Assembly: GCA_965250275.1 (NCBI GenBank)
Contig: OZ252297.1
Span: 1,984,001-2,048,000, forward strand
Length of the DNA: 64,000 nucleotides
Direction: 5' to 3'
Source: G965250275 sp965250275
GTDB taxonomy: Bacteria; Pseudomonadota; Alphaproteobacteria; Rhodobacterales; Rhodobacteraceae
How positions within the stretch are numbered: position 1 is the stretch's first letter; the number at the start of each line of letters is the position of its first letter. Under the pieces are notes generated by a model, which made no database searches, was not told the DNA's origin, and saw only the letters and a program-made list of their open reading frames with translations. The position numbers were made by a program, and so were the translations under genes. Positions 35,018 to 43,989 of this stretch are shown here, piece after piece.

Positions 35018-35704
35018 TCAATCGCCGGGCTGGCGACGCGCGTCCTGCCACGCGCGCGGCGCGTGCAAAAATGATTCCACCTCGTTCAGTGTGGAGGCGT
35101 CAAATGCGCCGGACGCCTTTGCTTCGGCCAGAACATCCCACCAGGTGCACAGGTGGTGCAGCGTAACCCCATGGTTTTCCAATGTTTCGATCGTGTCAGG
35201 GAAGATCCCATAGTAAAAGATCACAGCCGTATGCGCACAGTTTGCTCCGGTCTCGCGAATGGCGTCCACAAAGCTGAGCTTTGAGCCTCCGTCCGTTGTG
35301 AGGTCTTCGACCAGAAGAGTGCGCTGCCCCTCGGTCATCACACCTTCGATCCTTGCGTTGCGGCCATACCCCTTGGGCTTCTTGCGTACGTAAGTCATCG
35401 GAAGACCCATGCGCTCCGCGACCAGTGCAGCAAAGGGGATGCCAGCCGTTTCCCCGCCAGCAATGTTGTCAAAGGCCTCGAACCCGGCTTTGCGCAGGAC
35501 TGTCACCGTCAGAAAATCCATGAGCGTGGCCCGCACCCGGGGATAGGAGATCAGCTTGCGGCAATCGATATAGGTCGGACTGGGCAAACCAGAGGCGAGG
35601 GTGAATGGCTGGCTGGCATTCAGGTGCACGGCCTCCACTTCCAGCAACATGCGCGCGGTCAGGCGAGCCATTTCGTCTGCGGGCGGGTAAGAGCTGGGGA
35701 TCAT
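35018..35704 (-). CDS. pyrE: Orotate phosphoribosyltransferase
   Basis: Converts orotate plus PRPP to OMP in pyrimidine synthesis. The PRPP loop is TLLVEDLTTDGGSK, and TYVRKKPKGYGRNARIEG is the conserved flexible loop with catalytic Lys. The ATG at 35704 gives 228 residues in line with the family; the extra 21 codons upstream overlap the pyrC 3' end and are non-family. It follows pyrC by 38 bases, and the two form a pyrimidine operon. Confidence 0.95.
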   Translation of the reverse strand: MIPSSYPPADEMARLTARMLLEVEAVHLNASQPFTLASGLPSPTYIDCRKLISYPRVRATLMDFLTVTVLRKAGFEAFDNIAGGETAGIPFAALVAERMGLPMTYVRKKPKGYGRNARIEGVMTEGQRTLLVEDLTTDGGSKLSFVDAIRETGANCAHTAVIFYYGIFPDTIETLENHGVTLHHLCTWWDVLAEAKASGAFDASTLNEVESFLHAPRAWQDARRQPGD

Positions 35705-35742
35705 GGGTGGTCTCCGGTCAGGTGGGCGGGAAGGGGTTGAGA

Positions 35743-36789
35743 TCAAAGCGGCGTGGACACGGACCAATGCAGCGGAAATCCGGGATCAAACACCGTGACA
35801 GTGTCTTCGCCCGCTGCCAGTTTTTCGGGGTAATGAACCGGCGCGCCTTTGGTCAGCACGATTTTGTCCGTGTTCACCGGCAAACGGTAGAAGGCGGGGC
35901 CGTGACGAGATGTGAAGCCTTCCAGCCGGTCCAGCGCGTTTTCCCGTTCGAATACTGCGGCGAGGATCGACAATGTGTTCGTGGCCGTGAAACAGCCCGC
36001 ACAGCCGCAGGCGTTTTCCTTGGTGACGTCGGTGTGCGGGGCGCTGTCGGTGCCCAGGAAGAAGCGCTCATCGCCGGACGTTGCGGCACGAACCAGCGCA
36101 AGGCGATGCTCCTCCCGCTTGGCGACCGGGAGGCAATAGTAATGCGGGCGTATGCCGCCCACCAGAATGTGGTTGCGGTTGATCACCAGATGATGGGTCG
36201 TGATCGTGGCACCCAGATCGTGTGCGTTGGACTGGACATATTCGACGGCGCCGGAGGTCGTGATATGCTCCATCACCACCCGCAAACCGGGGGTGGAGCG
36301 CCGGATCGGATCCAGAACACGCTCGATGAACACGGCTTCCCGATCGAAGATATCGATGTCTGCATCTGTCACCTCGCCGTGCACACAGAGCGGCAGCCCA
36401 ATCTCTGCCATTCGGTCGAGCACGGCACGTACGTTGTCGAAGTTCTTCACACCGCTGGCAGAGTTCGTCGTGGCGCCGGCGGGATAGAGCTTAACTGCCT
36501 TAACCAGCCCGCTTTCTGCCGCTGCGGCCACGTCGTCCGGGTCGCTGTCCTCGGTCAGATAGAGCGTCATCAAGGGTTTGAACGACATCTCTGCCGGCAG
36601 CGCCTCCATGATCCGATCGCGATAGGCGCGGGCCTGTTCGGATGTGACCACGGGGGGGACCAGGTTCGGCATGATGATGGCGCGGGCAAAATGGCGGGCC
36701 GTTTCGGGAAGAACGGTGGCCAGCATCACACCATCGCGCAGGTGCAGATGCCAATCGTCGGGGCGGAGAATGGTCAGGCTTTCGCTCAT
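35743..36789 (-). CDS. pyrC: Dihydroorotase, class II
   Basis: Zinc enzyme that closes the dihydroorotate ring. DDWHLHLRDG gives the HxH metal site at the N-terminus, VKAVKLYPAGATTNS carries the carbamylated Lys, LCVHGEVTD gives further metal ligands, and LGTDSAPH the catalytic Asp. The 348-residue size and this motif order mark the short E. coli-type (class II) enzyme. It leads the pyrC-pyrE pair. Confidence 0.96.
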   Translation of the reverse strand: MSESLTILRPDDWHLHLRDGVMLATVLPETARHFARAIIMPNLVPPVVTSEQARAYRDRIMEALPAEMSFKPLMTLYLTEDSDPDDVAAAAESGLVKAVKLYPAGATTNSASGVKNFDNVRAVLDRMAEIGLPLCVHGEVTDADIDIFDREAVFIERVLDPIRRSTPGLRVVMEHITTSGAVEYVQSNAHDLGATITTHHLVINRNHILVGGIRPHYYCLPVAKREEHRLALVRAATSGDERFFLGTDSAPHTDVTKENACGCAGCFTATNTLSILAAVFERENALDRLEGFTSRHGPAFYRLPVNTDKIVLTKGAPVHYPEKLAAGEDTVTVFDPGFPLHWSVSTPL

Positions 36790-36904
36790 GCCATCCCGCT
36801 AGCACAGCCCCGCGTGACGGGCCAGAGGGACCGGCCCACTTTGCGGCGGAGTTTCAAGCCTGGCCCGGCCAGTCACGGACAAACGCGGGTTTGCGCCAGA
36901 AATT

Positions 36905-37864
36905 CTACTGTCGTCGCGGCGGGGGCACAAACGCGCCGGAATCGGCGGCTTGCATCAAGGCATCCAGCCGGCGCCGTATCCGCGGAGCGCGAATCCGGGA
37001 CACCGCATTTCGGCAGAGCATGACATTCAGATAGGGGCGCTCCTGATCGTCCAACGTGTTCATCAGACGCCGCAGGTAAGGCGGGAAGTCGCGTCGAATA
37101 CGATAGAGCCGGGCGAAGGCCAGTGCGTCCAGTTTGCCCGCGCCGGCCAGATTCACGATCCGATAGAGCAAGTCCATCTGGATCAGGCGGGTTTGAAGAT
37201 CGCCGCCCATGAACGGCATCCGCAAACGGGTGACGTTGCTGCGCGCAAACAGCGTGGCATGCATCGCGTCGAGTTCCTGTCGCGGGTCATAAATGACAAA
37301 GGCCCTCTCGGCGGCATCCAGCATGTCCGGCGCATAGCCATAGCGGTCGGTGAAGGACGTGCGCCGCATCTGGGTAAACCGCGTCTCCCATTCGGTCATG
37401 CGTGGATCAAGCGTGGCCTGAGGTTGGATTGCGATGACGGTCGCACCGGGAGCGGCGACCGAAAAAGCAGCTGCGGCGTATCCGCAAGAGCCCGCGCCAT
37501 AGAACAAGACGTCGTCGAAATCCTCAAAGAAGCCATCGTCGATCAGGCGATCAAAGAATCCATAGACCCGTGCGTCCCGAAACCAGGTCTCCCCGTGCGA
37601 AACAACACACAGGTGTGACCAGCCCTGAGCTTTCACAAGATCGAACCCGAACGGTAGCGCTTCCTCTGACATTGCATGAATGGAATCGGCGGTCTCAAAG
37701 CTCACCAGAAGGGTGCGTTTTTCTTCAACAAAAGTCGCAAAGTGCCGCTCGCCCAGTGGCTGATACATTCCGTGCTCGTCGGCGATCCGGCCGAGCTGTT
37801 CCTGCCAGTCGGAACGATCCAACCCGGCCAGCGAGATTTCCATGCTGTTCAGCATATCCTGCAT
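36905..37864 (-). CDS. Unknown protein, possible alpha/beta-hydrolase-like fold
   Basis: A 319-residue protein at the downstream end of the glycan cluster. VLFYGAGSCGYAAAAFSVAA (S126) resembles a nucleophile elbow of the AxSxG type on a strand-turn-helix, and a later DPRQELDAMHATLFA might supply acid and His, so a serine hydrolase or acyltransferase is possible. The C-terminal third is Arg-rich (RIRAPRIRRRLDALM). No signal peptide. I cannot name the family. It is 92 bases after the neighbouring glycosyltransferase, so it may be in the same transcript. Two in-frame Met codons near the N-terminus leave the start uncertain. Confidence 0.6.
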   Translation of the reverse strand: MQDMLNSMEISLAGLDRSDWQEQLGRIADEHGMYQPLGERHFATFVEEKRTLLVSFETADSIHAMSEEALPFGFDLVKAQGWSHLCVVSHGETWFRDARVYGFFDRLIDDGFFEDFDDVLFYGAGSCGYAAAAFSVAAPGATVIAIQPQATLDPRMTEWETRFTQMRRTSFTDRYGYAPDMLDAAERAFVIYDPRQELDAMHATLFARSNVTRLRMPFMGGDLQTRLIQMDLLYRIVNLAGAGKLDALAFARLYRIRRDFPPYLRRLMNTLDDQERPYLNVMLCRNAVSRIRAPRIRRRLDALMQAADSGAFVPPPRRQ

Positions 37865-37956
37865 GTGCGCGTCCTCGGTCCGGCCGCTTTATGGGCCGTT
37901 GTTGGCGGTGGGTCTATCAGCGAAATGCGGCGAGAATTGGAAATTGCTGTGCCGGT

Positions 37957-39012
37957 CTATTCAGACTTCTGAGCGTCCTGGCGTGCGCGGGTCCCGTAGC
38001 GCACCATCAGACGTGCCAGTTGCGACGGCACGACTCGGGAGGGTGGCGTCATCAGCAGCCTGCCGAAAAGTGCTCGATACGGTTCCTGCAACATCAGCAC
38101 ATCAAACCGCGCATGCCGCCAATCCACCGCCGCTGCATGCAGGGCGGCCAAATCGGGGTCCGCCTTGAGTTCTTCAAGAATCGGGGTGCTGCGCTCCGAC
38201 ATGCGCTGAATTGTGGTGTCTGTATCGGTATCGAAATTCCGTTCGACCCAGTAATCGACATCCAGCATCTGGTCGGCATGGACGGCACGCCCTCTGTCAG
38301 CCTTGAGCAAATAGCTTTCCATCGTGCCCAAAGGGTAGTGATTCAACTGCACAAGCCCATAGTTGGGCTGCCCATAGTTGGAAAAGATGCGCCGTGTCTT
38401 GAATTGCTCGGCCAGTTCGCGCCCATGGCCGTCAAACCATCGCGCTTCGGCCAGGCGATCCTTGTCGACACTGCGCGGGCGGTGAACTCCGAGTTTGCGG
38501 TAGATCCCATTGTTTCGATAGAGCGTCTTGAACATGGCAGACCGCCATGGCCAGCGCATGATTTCGGGTGCACACCGGGTGAAGGTCTCAAGGACCGGTT
38601 GGTCCTCGTATCGGGCAATGTCAGAACTGCCGAAGAGCCGCCATGTCAGCGTGATGGCAGTGGCCAGAGGCACTGCTTCGAGCAGGTCTGCCAACGTGCC
38701 CGCTCCGACATGGATGTTGACGAACTCGTCGATATCGAGGGGCAGAATCCAATCCGCAGACTGCACGATTGGCACTCTCTCGGCCTTTTTCAGAGCCGTA
38801 AACTGAATGCCGCCCTTGTCGTAGGGTCCGTCGTTGCGGATGTGGGTCACCTGGCCCAGCTCCGCGAGGCGATCCAGCATCGCGTCTGTGCCATCCTGGC
38901 AGTCGTTGGAAAACACCAGGAAGTCGGTGAAACCAACCGCGCGGTGGTGCGCCAGCCATTCCAGAAGAAAGGCGGCCTCATTTCGAACTGTCAGAACGGC
39001 AAGGTATTTCAA
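37957..39012 (-). CDS. Glycosyltransferase, PF13704-like family 2
   Basis: Predicted glycosyltransferase of 351 residues. KYLAVLTVRNEAAFLLEWLA opens the nucleotide-sugar fold, FSNDCQDGTDAML is a conserved early loop, and LPLDIDEFVNIHVG gives the acidic motif D93, D95, E96. MTWRLFG-type and LNHYPLGTMESYLLKADRGR blocks follow, and these same blocks recur in the 39734 and 42702 proteins. No signal peptide or membrane helix, so it probably acts at the cytoplasmic face. It lies four bases after the FkbM methyltransferase gene. Confidence 0.82.
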   Translation of the reverse strand: MKYLAVLTVRNEAAFLLEWLAHHRAVGFTDFLVFSNDCQDGTDAMLDRLAELGQVTHIRNDGPYDKGGIQFTALKKAERVPIVQSADWILPLDIDEFVNIHVGAGTLADLLEAVPLATAITLTWRLFGSSDIARYEDQPVLETFTRCAPEIMRWPWRSAMFKTLYRNNGIYRKLGVHRPRSVDKDRLAEARWFDGHGRELAEQFKTRRIFSNYGQPNYGLVQLNHYPLGTMESYLLKADRGRAVHADQMLDVDYWVERNFDTDTDTTIQRMSERSTPILEELKADPDLAALHAAAVDWRHARFDVLMLQEPYRALFGRLLMTPPSRVVPSQLARLMVRYGTRARQDAQKSE

Positions 39013-39016
39013 TGTC

Positions 39017-39730
39017 TTACCAATCCCTGCGGAAACAGACCACCTTGGCGTTTGACCGGCGCGGGAAATAGGTCAGTCCGGCCGCCATCATGGCCTCAAA
39101 CACCGCCCGCACGCCGGTCTCGCCAATCCATTGGGGATGCAACTCGACAACCGCGCCGCGCAAGGAGGACAAGTCCATGGCCGGGACCACATCCTTTTCC
39201 GCGCCTTCAATGTCGCAAATGAGAATGCTGGGACGCAGTTCCTTGGTCACCTTTTTGGCATCGTGGACTTCGATCTGCTCGCTTGGCGGCGGCTCGGCAT
39301 TTGGGTTCAGCAGCGTTGTGGACGACGCAAGAAAGTTCTTCCGGACATAGAACGTTGCAGTGCCGGCCTTCTGCCCAACCATGGCGTTATGCACGGTTGC
39401 AGTGGTGACCCCGTTGGCCTCGTGAACCTCATGAATGTAGTGGATGAGGTTTGGGTTCGCTTCATAGGCGTGGACCGCTTTTGCTTTGCACACCTTCGCG
39501 CACAGGGTGGACATATAGCCGATGCCCGCTCCCAGTTCGAGCACGACATCATCGGGGCCAACCAGTTTCTGGACCGCATCGGATTCGCGCGCTTCGTACT
39601 GATCAGTGCGCAGATTTGCCCGGATGCGTTTGCTCAGCAACGGATTGCGTGGAAACAGCATCCCACGCGACCGAATGTAGGACGGACCGCCTGTGCCGCT
39701 TTGCTCTACCACTTCGGTGTTTTCCGCCAT
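39017..39730 (-). CDS. FkbM-family SAM-dependent methyltransferase
   Basis: A 237-residue methyltransferase of the FkbM family, which O-methylates sugars or polyketides. The SAM loop is VVLELGAGIGYMS (E65-G71). VHAYEANPNLIHYIHEVHEA is the family's adenine-pocket strand and SILICDIEGAEKDVV the conserved acidic strand. The C-terminal GAVVELHPQWIG completes the fold. It sits between two glycosyltransferase genes with three- and four-base gaps, so it probably methylates the glycan they make. Confidence 0.87.
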   Translation of the reverse strand: MAENTEVVEQSGTGGPSYIRSRGMLFPRNPLLSKRIRANLRTDQYEARESDAVQKLVGPDDVVLELGAGIGYMSTLCAKVCKAKAVHAYEANPNLIHYIHEVHEANGVTTATVHNAMVGQKAGTATFYVRKNFLASSTTLLNPNAEPPPSEQIEVHDAKKVTKELRPSILICDIEGAEKDVVPAMDLSSLRGAVVELHPQWIGETGVRAVFEAMMAAGLTYFPRRSNAKVVCFRRDW

Positions 39731-39733
39731 GAC

Positions 39734-42067
39734 CTAGCTTTCCATATCGAGCGCCAAGGCATACGCGACCCGCTCGGTTTCTGTCAGTTTGATGTCTAAC
39801 GCCTTTTGATAGAGTTCCTCGAACTCGGGCATCGTGTGGAGCTCTTGTGCCTTTGCTTGATGCCACGCCACCCCTTTGTTGTGCAGATCGCGCAGCATGT
39901 GATCCGTCATCAGCGCATCATAGGCCGTGCGCAGGCGAGGCAGGTTGCGCTTGATGGTAATGTCCCGGACATCTCCCCAGTCCATGCGAATCCAATAGTT
40001 CAGGCCGATCGACCGGTCGACATGCAGGGCCCGCCCGCGTTGCCGTTTGATCAGAAAACTCTCGGCACTGCGCAGGGCGTAGTGATTGAGTTGGATCAGG
40101 TCGTAACCAATTGATTTTTTTGAATTTCGCCATCCGTTTTCGATGGCTTCCTTGGTCATGTCCCGACCGGACCCGTTGACCCAGCGGACCTGGTCACGCC
40201 GGTCTTGATCCAGTTTGTTAGGCCGGTGGCAACTGATCTTCTCGTAGGCCCCGATGTTCTTGAACATCGTCTTGAAGCCCCAGACTGTGTGCGGCTTTGG
40301 GCAGAACTTGGGGGCGCAGGTGTCGAACTGGTCGATCACGAAACTGTCGGCAAAACGGTCGATTCCATTATGCCCGAAAAGGCGCCAGGTCATCGCGATG
40401 TTCGTTGCATCTGGGACTTTGCGTTGAAAATCCCACAAGGTCCCTTTGCCGGTCCGAACGTTGATGAATTCATCCACATCGATGTGGATGACCCATTCGG
40501 CATTTTTCAGAACGGGTTCTTTCAGCGCCTTGTCCAAAGCGTGCTGCTGCGGCGACCGGCCTTTCCAAGCATCGTTCTTGCGATGCTCAACGATCCCCAT
40601 GTCCTGCAAACGGTCCAGAATGAGATCGGTGCCGTCGTCACAATCGTTGGTGTAGATCAGAAAGTTGTCGACACCGATGGCGCGGTGATAGGCGACCCAC
40701 TCGACGATGTAGGGCGCTTCGTTTTTCATACAGCCGACGATCACGTTGCCGGTGGAGCCCTTTGGCAATGCACGATACTCCACGGTCGGGAACGCGGCGG
40801 CGAGTTGCTCTTCGTCCACGGCGCCCATTTTGTTGTGCGGCGCAAAGGACGAGCTTTTGAGCTTCTCGAAGTTCTTTACCGCCAGAGGCGGCATCACTGC
40901 GCGTGCGGCCTCACTTATCTCACTGCCATCAGGCGCGGTTGGCTCGCTCTGTTGCGTTTTGGCTGTCGGCGCCAGCTTTGCCAGATCAGCGGCCTTGGCG
41001 TTGCGTTCTGCGCGCGTCGCCTTTTCGATCTGAAACATATAGGCCAGCAGATATTGCGAGGCCCGAAATCCCAAGGTGGGGTCCGCTTCTCGCCATTCCG
41101 GCTTTGACGCATTGGCGTCGATTTTTGTGCCATTGAAGCGGTCCGACATTGCTTGCAAGTCATCGGGATCGATTGGGTCTCCACCCACGCGCATTTCGGA
41201 CATGAAGCCGCGCCAGACCGGGCGCGGCACGATGTGATTGCCTTGCGCCAATAGCTGGAGCAGCAACGCATTGAACTGCCGGCCGCGCGCCAGCCAGGCG
41301 GCCGAGGGCAGGCGTCCGGGCGCGGCGGCGTCGATCTTTCCCGGCGGGCTGTCGAGATCGAAGGCGTCGCGCAGTTCCTTTGTGACGTCCGGGCTGTCGA
41401 ACAGAGCCGCGTCATAGGGCCTGACGGTCAGCGTGCCCTCACCAAAGGCGCGCTCCCAGAATGTGGTGAGGGCAGGGGTGTCGAGCCAGTGCGGGGGCGC
41501 TTGGGTTTCGAAAAACGCGCCTTTCTGCGGAGCAATGTCCGGTGCGGCGTCCAGGCACGCCTGCCACCAGTCCGGCCGATCGATCAGTCCCAACTCAAGA
41601 TCGAGGCCAGTTCCACGCCCTTCGAGGACTTGTGCGGCGTAATGCGCCGCCAGCATCCGGGCGGGTGTGTCGGTATGGGCCACCAACCGGATGTCCTCCG
41701 AAAATGGCGCCAGCAGCTTGTGCAAGCGTTCGGGTTCAGACGGACGATGCAGCGATGTCCCAAGCTGGGCCGCCGACAGGATCAACGTCTCCGGTTGAGC
41801 CTCGTCCACTTCGCGCTGCAGCCCTTCGAAAACGGTCTTGCGCAAAGCGGCCTGTTTCTCTTCCGTGATATGGCCCCGGTTGAAGCGAAGCGGATCGACA
41901 TGGTCCGGATCCGTGATCGCCATGTAGAGCCGTGTATGGTTGCGCCCGCCGGGACTGCGCGGGAACAACACGCCACGATCAGCCAACTGAGACCGTTTTT
42001 CGGCCAGAGCCGTTTGCAGGCGATCTGCGCCGACATGTTCCAGACCGATATGCAGGTAAATGCGCAT
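39734..42067 (-). CDS. Fusion of degenerate sulfotransferase-like domain with glycosyltransferase
   Basis: A 777-residue two-domain protein. Residues 1 to about 250 follow the sulfotransferase layout (IYLHIGLEHVGADRLQTALA, then LADRGVLFPRS), but the 5'-phosphosulfate loop expected as KTGTT reads HVGAD, so PAPS binding looks lost. A linker with Ala/Thr-rich helical sequence follows. From about residue 440 a PF13704-type glycosyltransferase starts (NVIVGCMKNEAPYIVEWVAY), with HIDVDEFINVRTG near 525 and HYALRSAESFLIKRQRGRAL later. It lies between FkbM and a normal sulfotransferase gene. The first domain may bind the acceptor glycan. Confidence 0.78.
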   Translation of the reverse strand: MRIYLHIGLEHVGADRLQTALAEKRSQLADRGVLFPRSPGGRNHTRLYMAITDPDHVDPLRFNRGHITEEKQAALRKTVFEGLQREVDEAQPETLILSAAQLGTSLHRPSEPERLHKLLAPFSEDIRLVAHTDTPARMLAAHYAAQVLEGRGTGLDLELGLIDRPDWWQACLDAAPDIAPQKGAFFETQAPPHWLDTPALTTFWERAFGEGTLTVRPYDAALFDSPDVTKELRDAFDLDSPPGKIDAAAPGRLPSAAWLARGRQFNALLLQLLAQGNHIVPRPVWRGFMSEMRVGGDPIDPDDLQAMSDRFNGTKIDANASKPEWREADPTLGFRASQYLLAYMFQIEKATRAERNAKAADLAKLAPTAKTQQSEPTAPDGSEISEAARAVMPPLAVKNFEKLKSSSFAPHNKMGAVDEEQLAAAFPTVEYRALPKGSTGNVIVGCMKNEAPYIVEWVAYHRAIGVDNFLIYTNDCDDGTDLILDRLQDMGIVEHRKNDAWKGRSPQQHALDKALKEPVLKNAEWVIHIDVDEFINVRTGKGTLWDFQRKVPDATNIAMTWRLFGHNGIDRFADSFVIDQFDTCAPKFCPKPHTVWGFKTMFKNIGAYEKISCHRPNKLDQDRRDQVRWVNGSGRDMTKEAIENGWRNSKKSIGYDLIQLNHYALRSAESFLIKRQRGRALHVDRSIGLNYWIRMDWGDVRDITIKRNLPRLRTAYDALMTDHMLRDLHNKGVAWHQAKAQELHTMPEFEELYQKALDIKLTETERVAYALALDMES

Positions 42068-42069
42068 GA

Positions 42070-42711
42070 TCAGAACAGACCCGAGTCACTGGTCTGGCGG
42101 ATGGGGTTTGCATTGGCCTGACCCCACCAGGGCAGATCAAGGTTCAGAAACGCGGCCACCTTCGATTTCGCGTCAGATGCTGCAACATCCACTTCGAGAA
42201 ACAGCGGATCGCCGTGGAACACTTGCCGAAGGGTTTCATAATGCCCGTCGATCCATTGGACGCGTTCCTTGCTGGTCACTCCGAAGTCCTTTGGCAGGCC
42301 CGGCACCGCGTTGGCAGGCAACCGGCTGCTGCCAAGATCGGCCCAAGCCAACATGGATTGCGACATCTCGAAGGCCGTGCGTCGCGTGGCGAGTAAACGG
42401 AGCTCTGGATAACGGGTACGCAGGGCGCGCACCAAGGCGAGGTCGGTCTGCGGCCAGACCGATCGTTTGGACCCAAGCAAAGAGGTCTCTGAAATGGCGT
42501 CAAACTCAGGCATCAGGGATGCGGGATCGCCTGATCCAAAGTAGCCACGGTAGAGAAGATCGGCCACAAACTCCCCGTGAATGGCTGTGTTGTCAGTCTG
42601 GCGCGCCCGAATGCGATGATCTGCGACTTTCCAGCCCGCAAGCTTCATGGCCCGCGCCAGAGTCGTGGTGCCGGACTTCGGAAGTCCCAGATTGATGGCT
42701 TTCAGGCGCAT
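42070..42711 (-). CDS. Sulfotransferase family protein
   Basis: A 213-residue sulfotransferase, predicted to transfer sulfate from PAPS to an acceptor hydroxyl. The phosphosulfate-binding loop LGLPKSGTTTL (K12-T16) is intact, and LRLLATRRTAFEMSQSML gives the 3'-phosphate strand-helix with conserved Arg and Ser. It overlaps the upstream glycosyltransferase gene by ten bases and leaves two bases to the fusion gene, so a single transcript encodes sulfation, methylation and glycosyl transfer. Confidence 0.8.
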   Translation of the reverse strand: MRLKAINLGLPKSGTTTLARAMKLAGWKVADHRIRARQTDNTAIHGEFVADLLYRGYFGSGDPASLMPEFDAISETSLLGSKRSVWPQTDLALVRALRTRYPELRLLATRRTAFEMSQSMLAWADLGSSRLPANAVPGLPKDFGVTSKERVQWIDGHYETLRQVFHGDPLFLEVDVAASDAKSKVAAFLNLDLPWWGQANANPIRQTSDSGLF

Positions 42712-43745
42712 GGTATCAGCCCGTGTTTCGCCAGCATTTCGAGTTCTTCGGGAGGAATCTTTGGCGCTGCCTTCAGCTGTGCTGCCATTTCGCGAACCTC
42801 ATCGCTTTGCAGCAAATCATCCCGACGGTTGCGGTGCCGGGTCACGGCCTCTTCGTGCAGATCGCCCACGTTGCTGAGGGTTTTGAGCCGGGCGATCTCC
42901 TCTTCGAGCCCGGGCATGTACCGTTGAATGCTCAGATCTTCCCACGCCGCATCGTTGCGTGCGCACCAATAGCTGTCATCAAACGCACGGTTCTCGCGGT
43001 TCACGTCACCCCGATCATTCTTCACCAGGTAACTGTCCAGCGATCGCAGGGCATAATGGTTGAGCGTGGCGAACTTGCGGCTGCCGCGCGCGGGAAACCT
43101 GCGGATGCGGCGAGGGTTGGCCGCCACAAGGAACCTGTGCGGGACATTACGACCGGAGGCATCGGTCCAGGTCGGTCGTTTGCGCGGGGACATCTTGCCG
43201 GGGAAAAATGGCCGATGGGCGCCATAGTATTGCAGGGGGAAATCGGCCCGAACCAGCGTTTTGACTTCCTGCGCGAACTCACCGCACCACAGATCAGGAT
43301 TATGGCTGCGGGTGAACTGCGCGATCACCGGGCGGTCTTCGAAACCGTCGACGTCGTTGTTCGCAAAGAACTGAAAATGCACCGAAATCGCTTGTGGATC
43401 ACCGCAAGCCTCGATCAGGGCTGGTATGGTGTGATCTCCGACATGAATGTTGAGAAATTCATCTACATCAGCGACCCAGACCCAGTCCGCCTCTGTGACA
43501 ATCGCCTGGTTCCGCGCGTCCTTGAGCGCTTCCATCTGATAGTTGCGACCCTGGGCAGGATTGGGCAGATGCTTGACCAGGCCATGCTGCGCAAGCGCGT
43601 CGAGCAGGTCGTCCGTCGCGTCAGTGCAATCGTTGGAATAGAACAGAAAGTCGGTGACCCCGATCAGGCGATGAAAGGCGATCCATTCGAGCAGGAATGG
43701 GCCTTCGTTCTTGACGCAGGTCACCGCGGTTATCTTCACAACCAC
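42702..43745 (-). CDS. Glycosyltransferase, PF13704-like family 2
   Basis: Predicted glycosyltransferase of 347 residues and first gene of the glycan cluster. KITAVTCVKNEGPFLLEWIA and FYSNDCTDATDDLLDALA align with the 37957 protein, and VADVDEFLNIHVG places D93, D95 and E96 at exactly the same positions as in that paralogue. NHYALRSLDSYLVKNDRGDV is the shared C-terminal block. A basic insert around RPTWTDASGRNVPHRF differs. It faces the divergent cox accessory genes across 244 bases. Confidence 0.82.
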   Translation of the reverse strand: MVVKITAVTCVKNEGPFLLEWIAFHRLIGVTDFLFYSNDCTDATDDLLDALAQHGLVKHLPNPAQGRNYQMEALKDARNQAIVTEADWVWVADVDEFLNIHVGDHTIPALIEACGDPQAISVHFQFFANNDVDGFEDRPVIAQFTRSHNPDLWCGEFAQEVKTLVRADFPLQYYGAHRPFFPGKMSPRKRPTWTDASGRNVPHRFLVAANPRRIRRFPARGSRKFATLNHYALRSLDSYLVKNDRGDVNRENRAFDDSYWCARNDAAWEDLSIQRYMPGLEEEIARLKTLSNVGDLHEEAVTRHRNRRDDLLQSDEVREMAAQLKAAPKIPPEELEMLAKHGLIPCA

Positions 43746-43936
43746 ACCTTCGCCGCATATCCGCTGCTGACGCCCATTTTGCCTGTCTGCGTTGCTCCGC
43801 GCGCGCGCTTCTCAAGAGACGCGTTTTTGTTTCGTGGACGATGACATTTCCCGGAGAATCCGTCAATCTTTGCAGGTTTGGCCGGGCGTTCTATATCCAG
43901 TGATCGTGACTATGGTGTCGGAACGCATTGGCTTGC

Positions 43937-43954
43937 TTGACGCCCAAGCGTCAA
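43937..43954 (+). promoter_or_regulatory. Palindrome upstream of the cox accessory operon
   Basis: TTGACGC (43937-43943) and GCGTCAA (43948-43954) form a perfect 7-bp inverted repeat with a 4-base CCAA spacer, 35 bases before the coxD-like ATG. The left arm also resembles a -35 element. It is a candidate operator for the accessory genes, or for the divergent glycan cluster. The regulator is not known. Confidence 0.4.
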
Positions 43955-43989
43955 CATGCGCTTTTGTGCGCCGGAGAAGGAGCCTTTGT

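Noticed and set aside
35605..37023. 472-codon open frame on the + strand
   Set aside because: It lies antisense to pyrC and pyrE, whose motifs are complete. Long antisense frames are expected at this GC content.
37570..39222. 550-codon open frame on the + strand
   Set aside because: Antisense to a glycosyltransferase and the FkbM gene; its sequence has no domain motif and an Arg/Cys/His-rich shadow composition.
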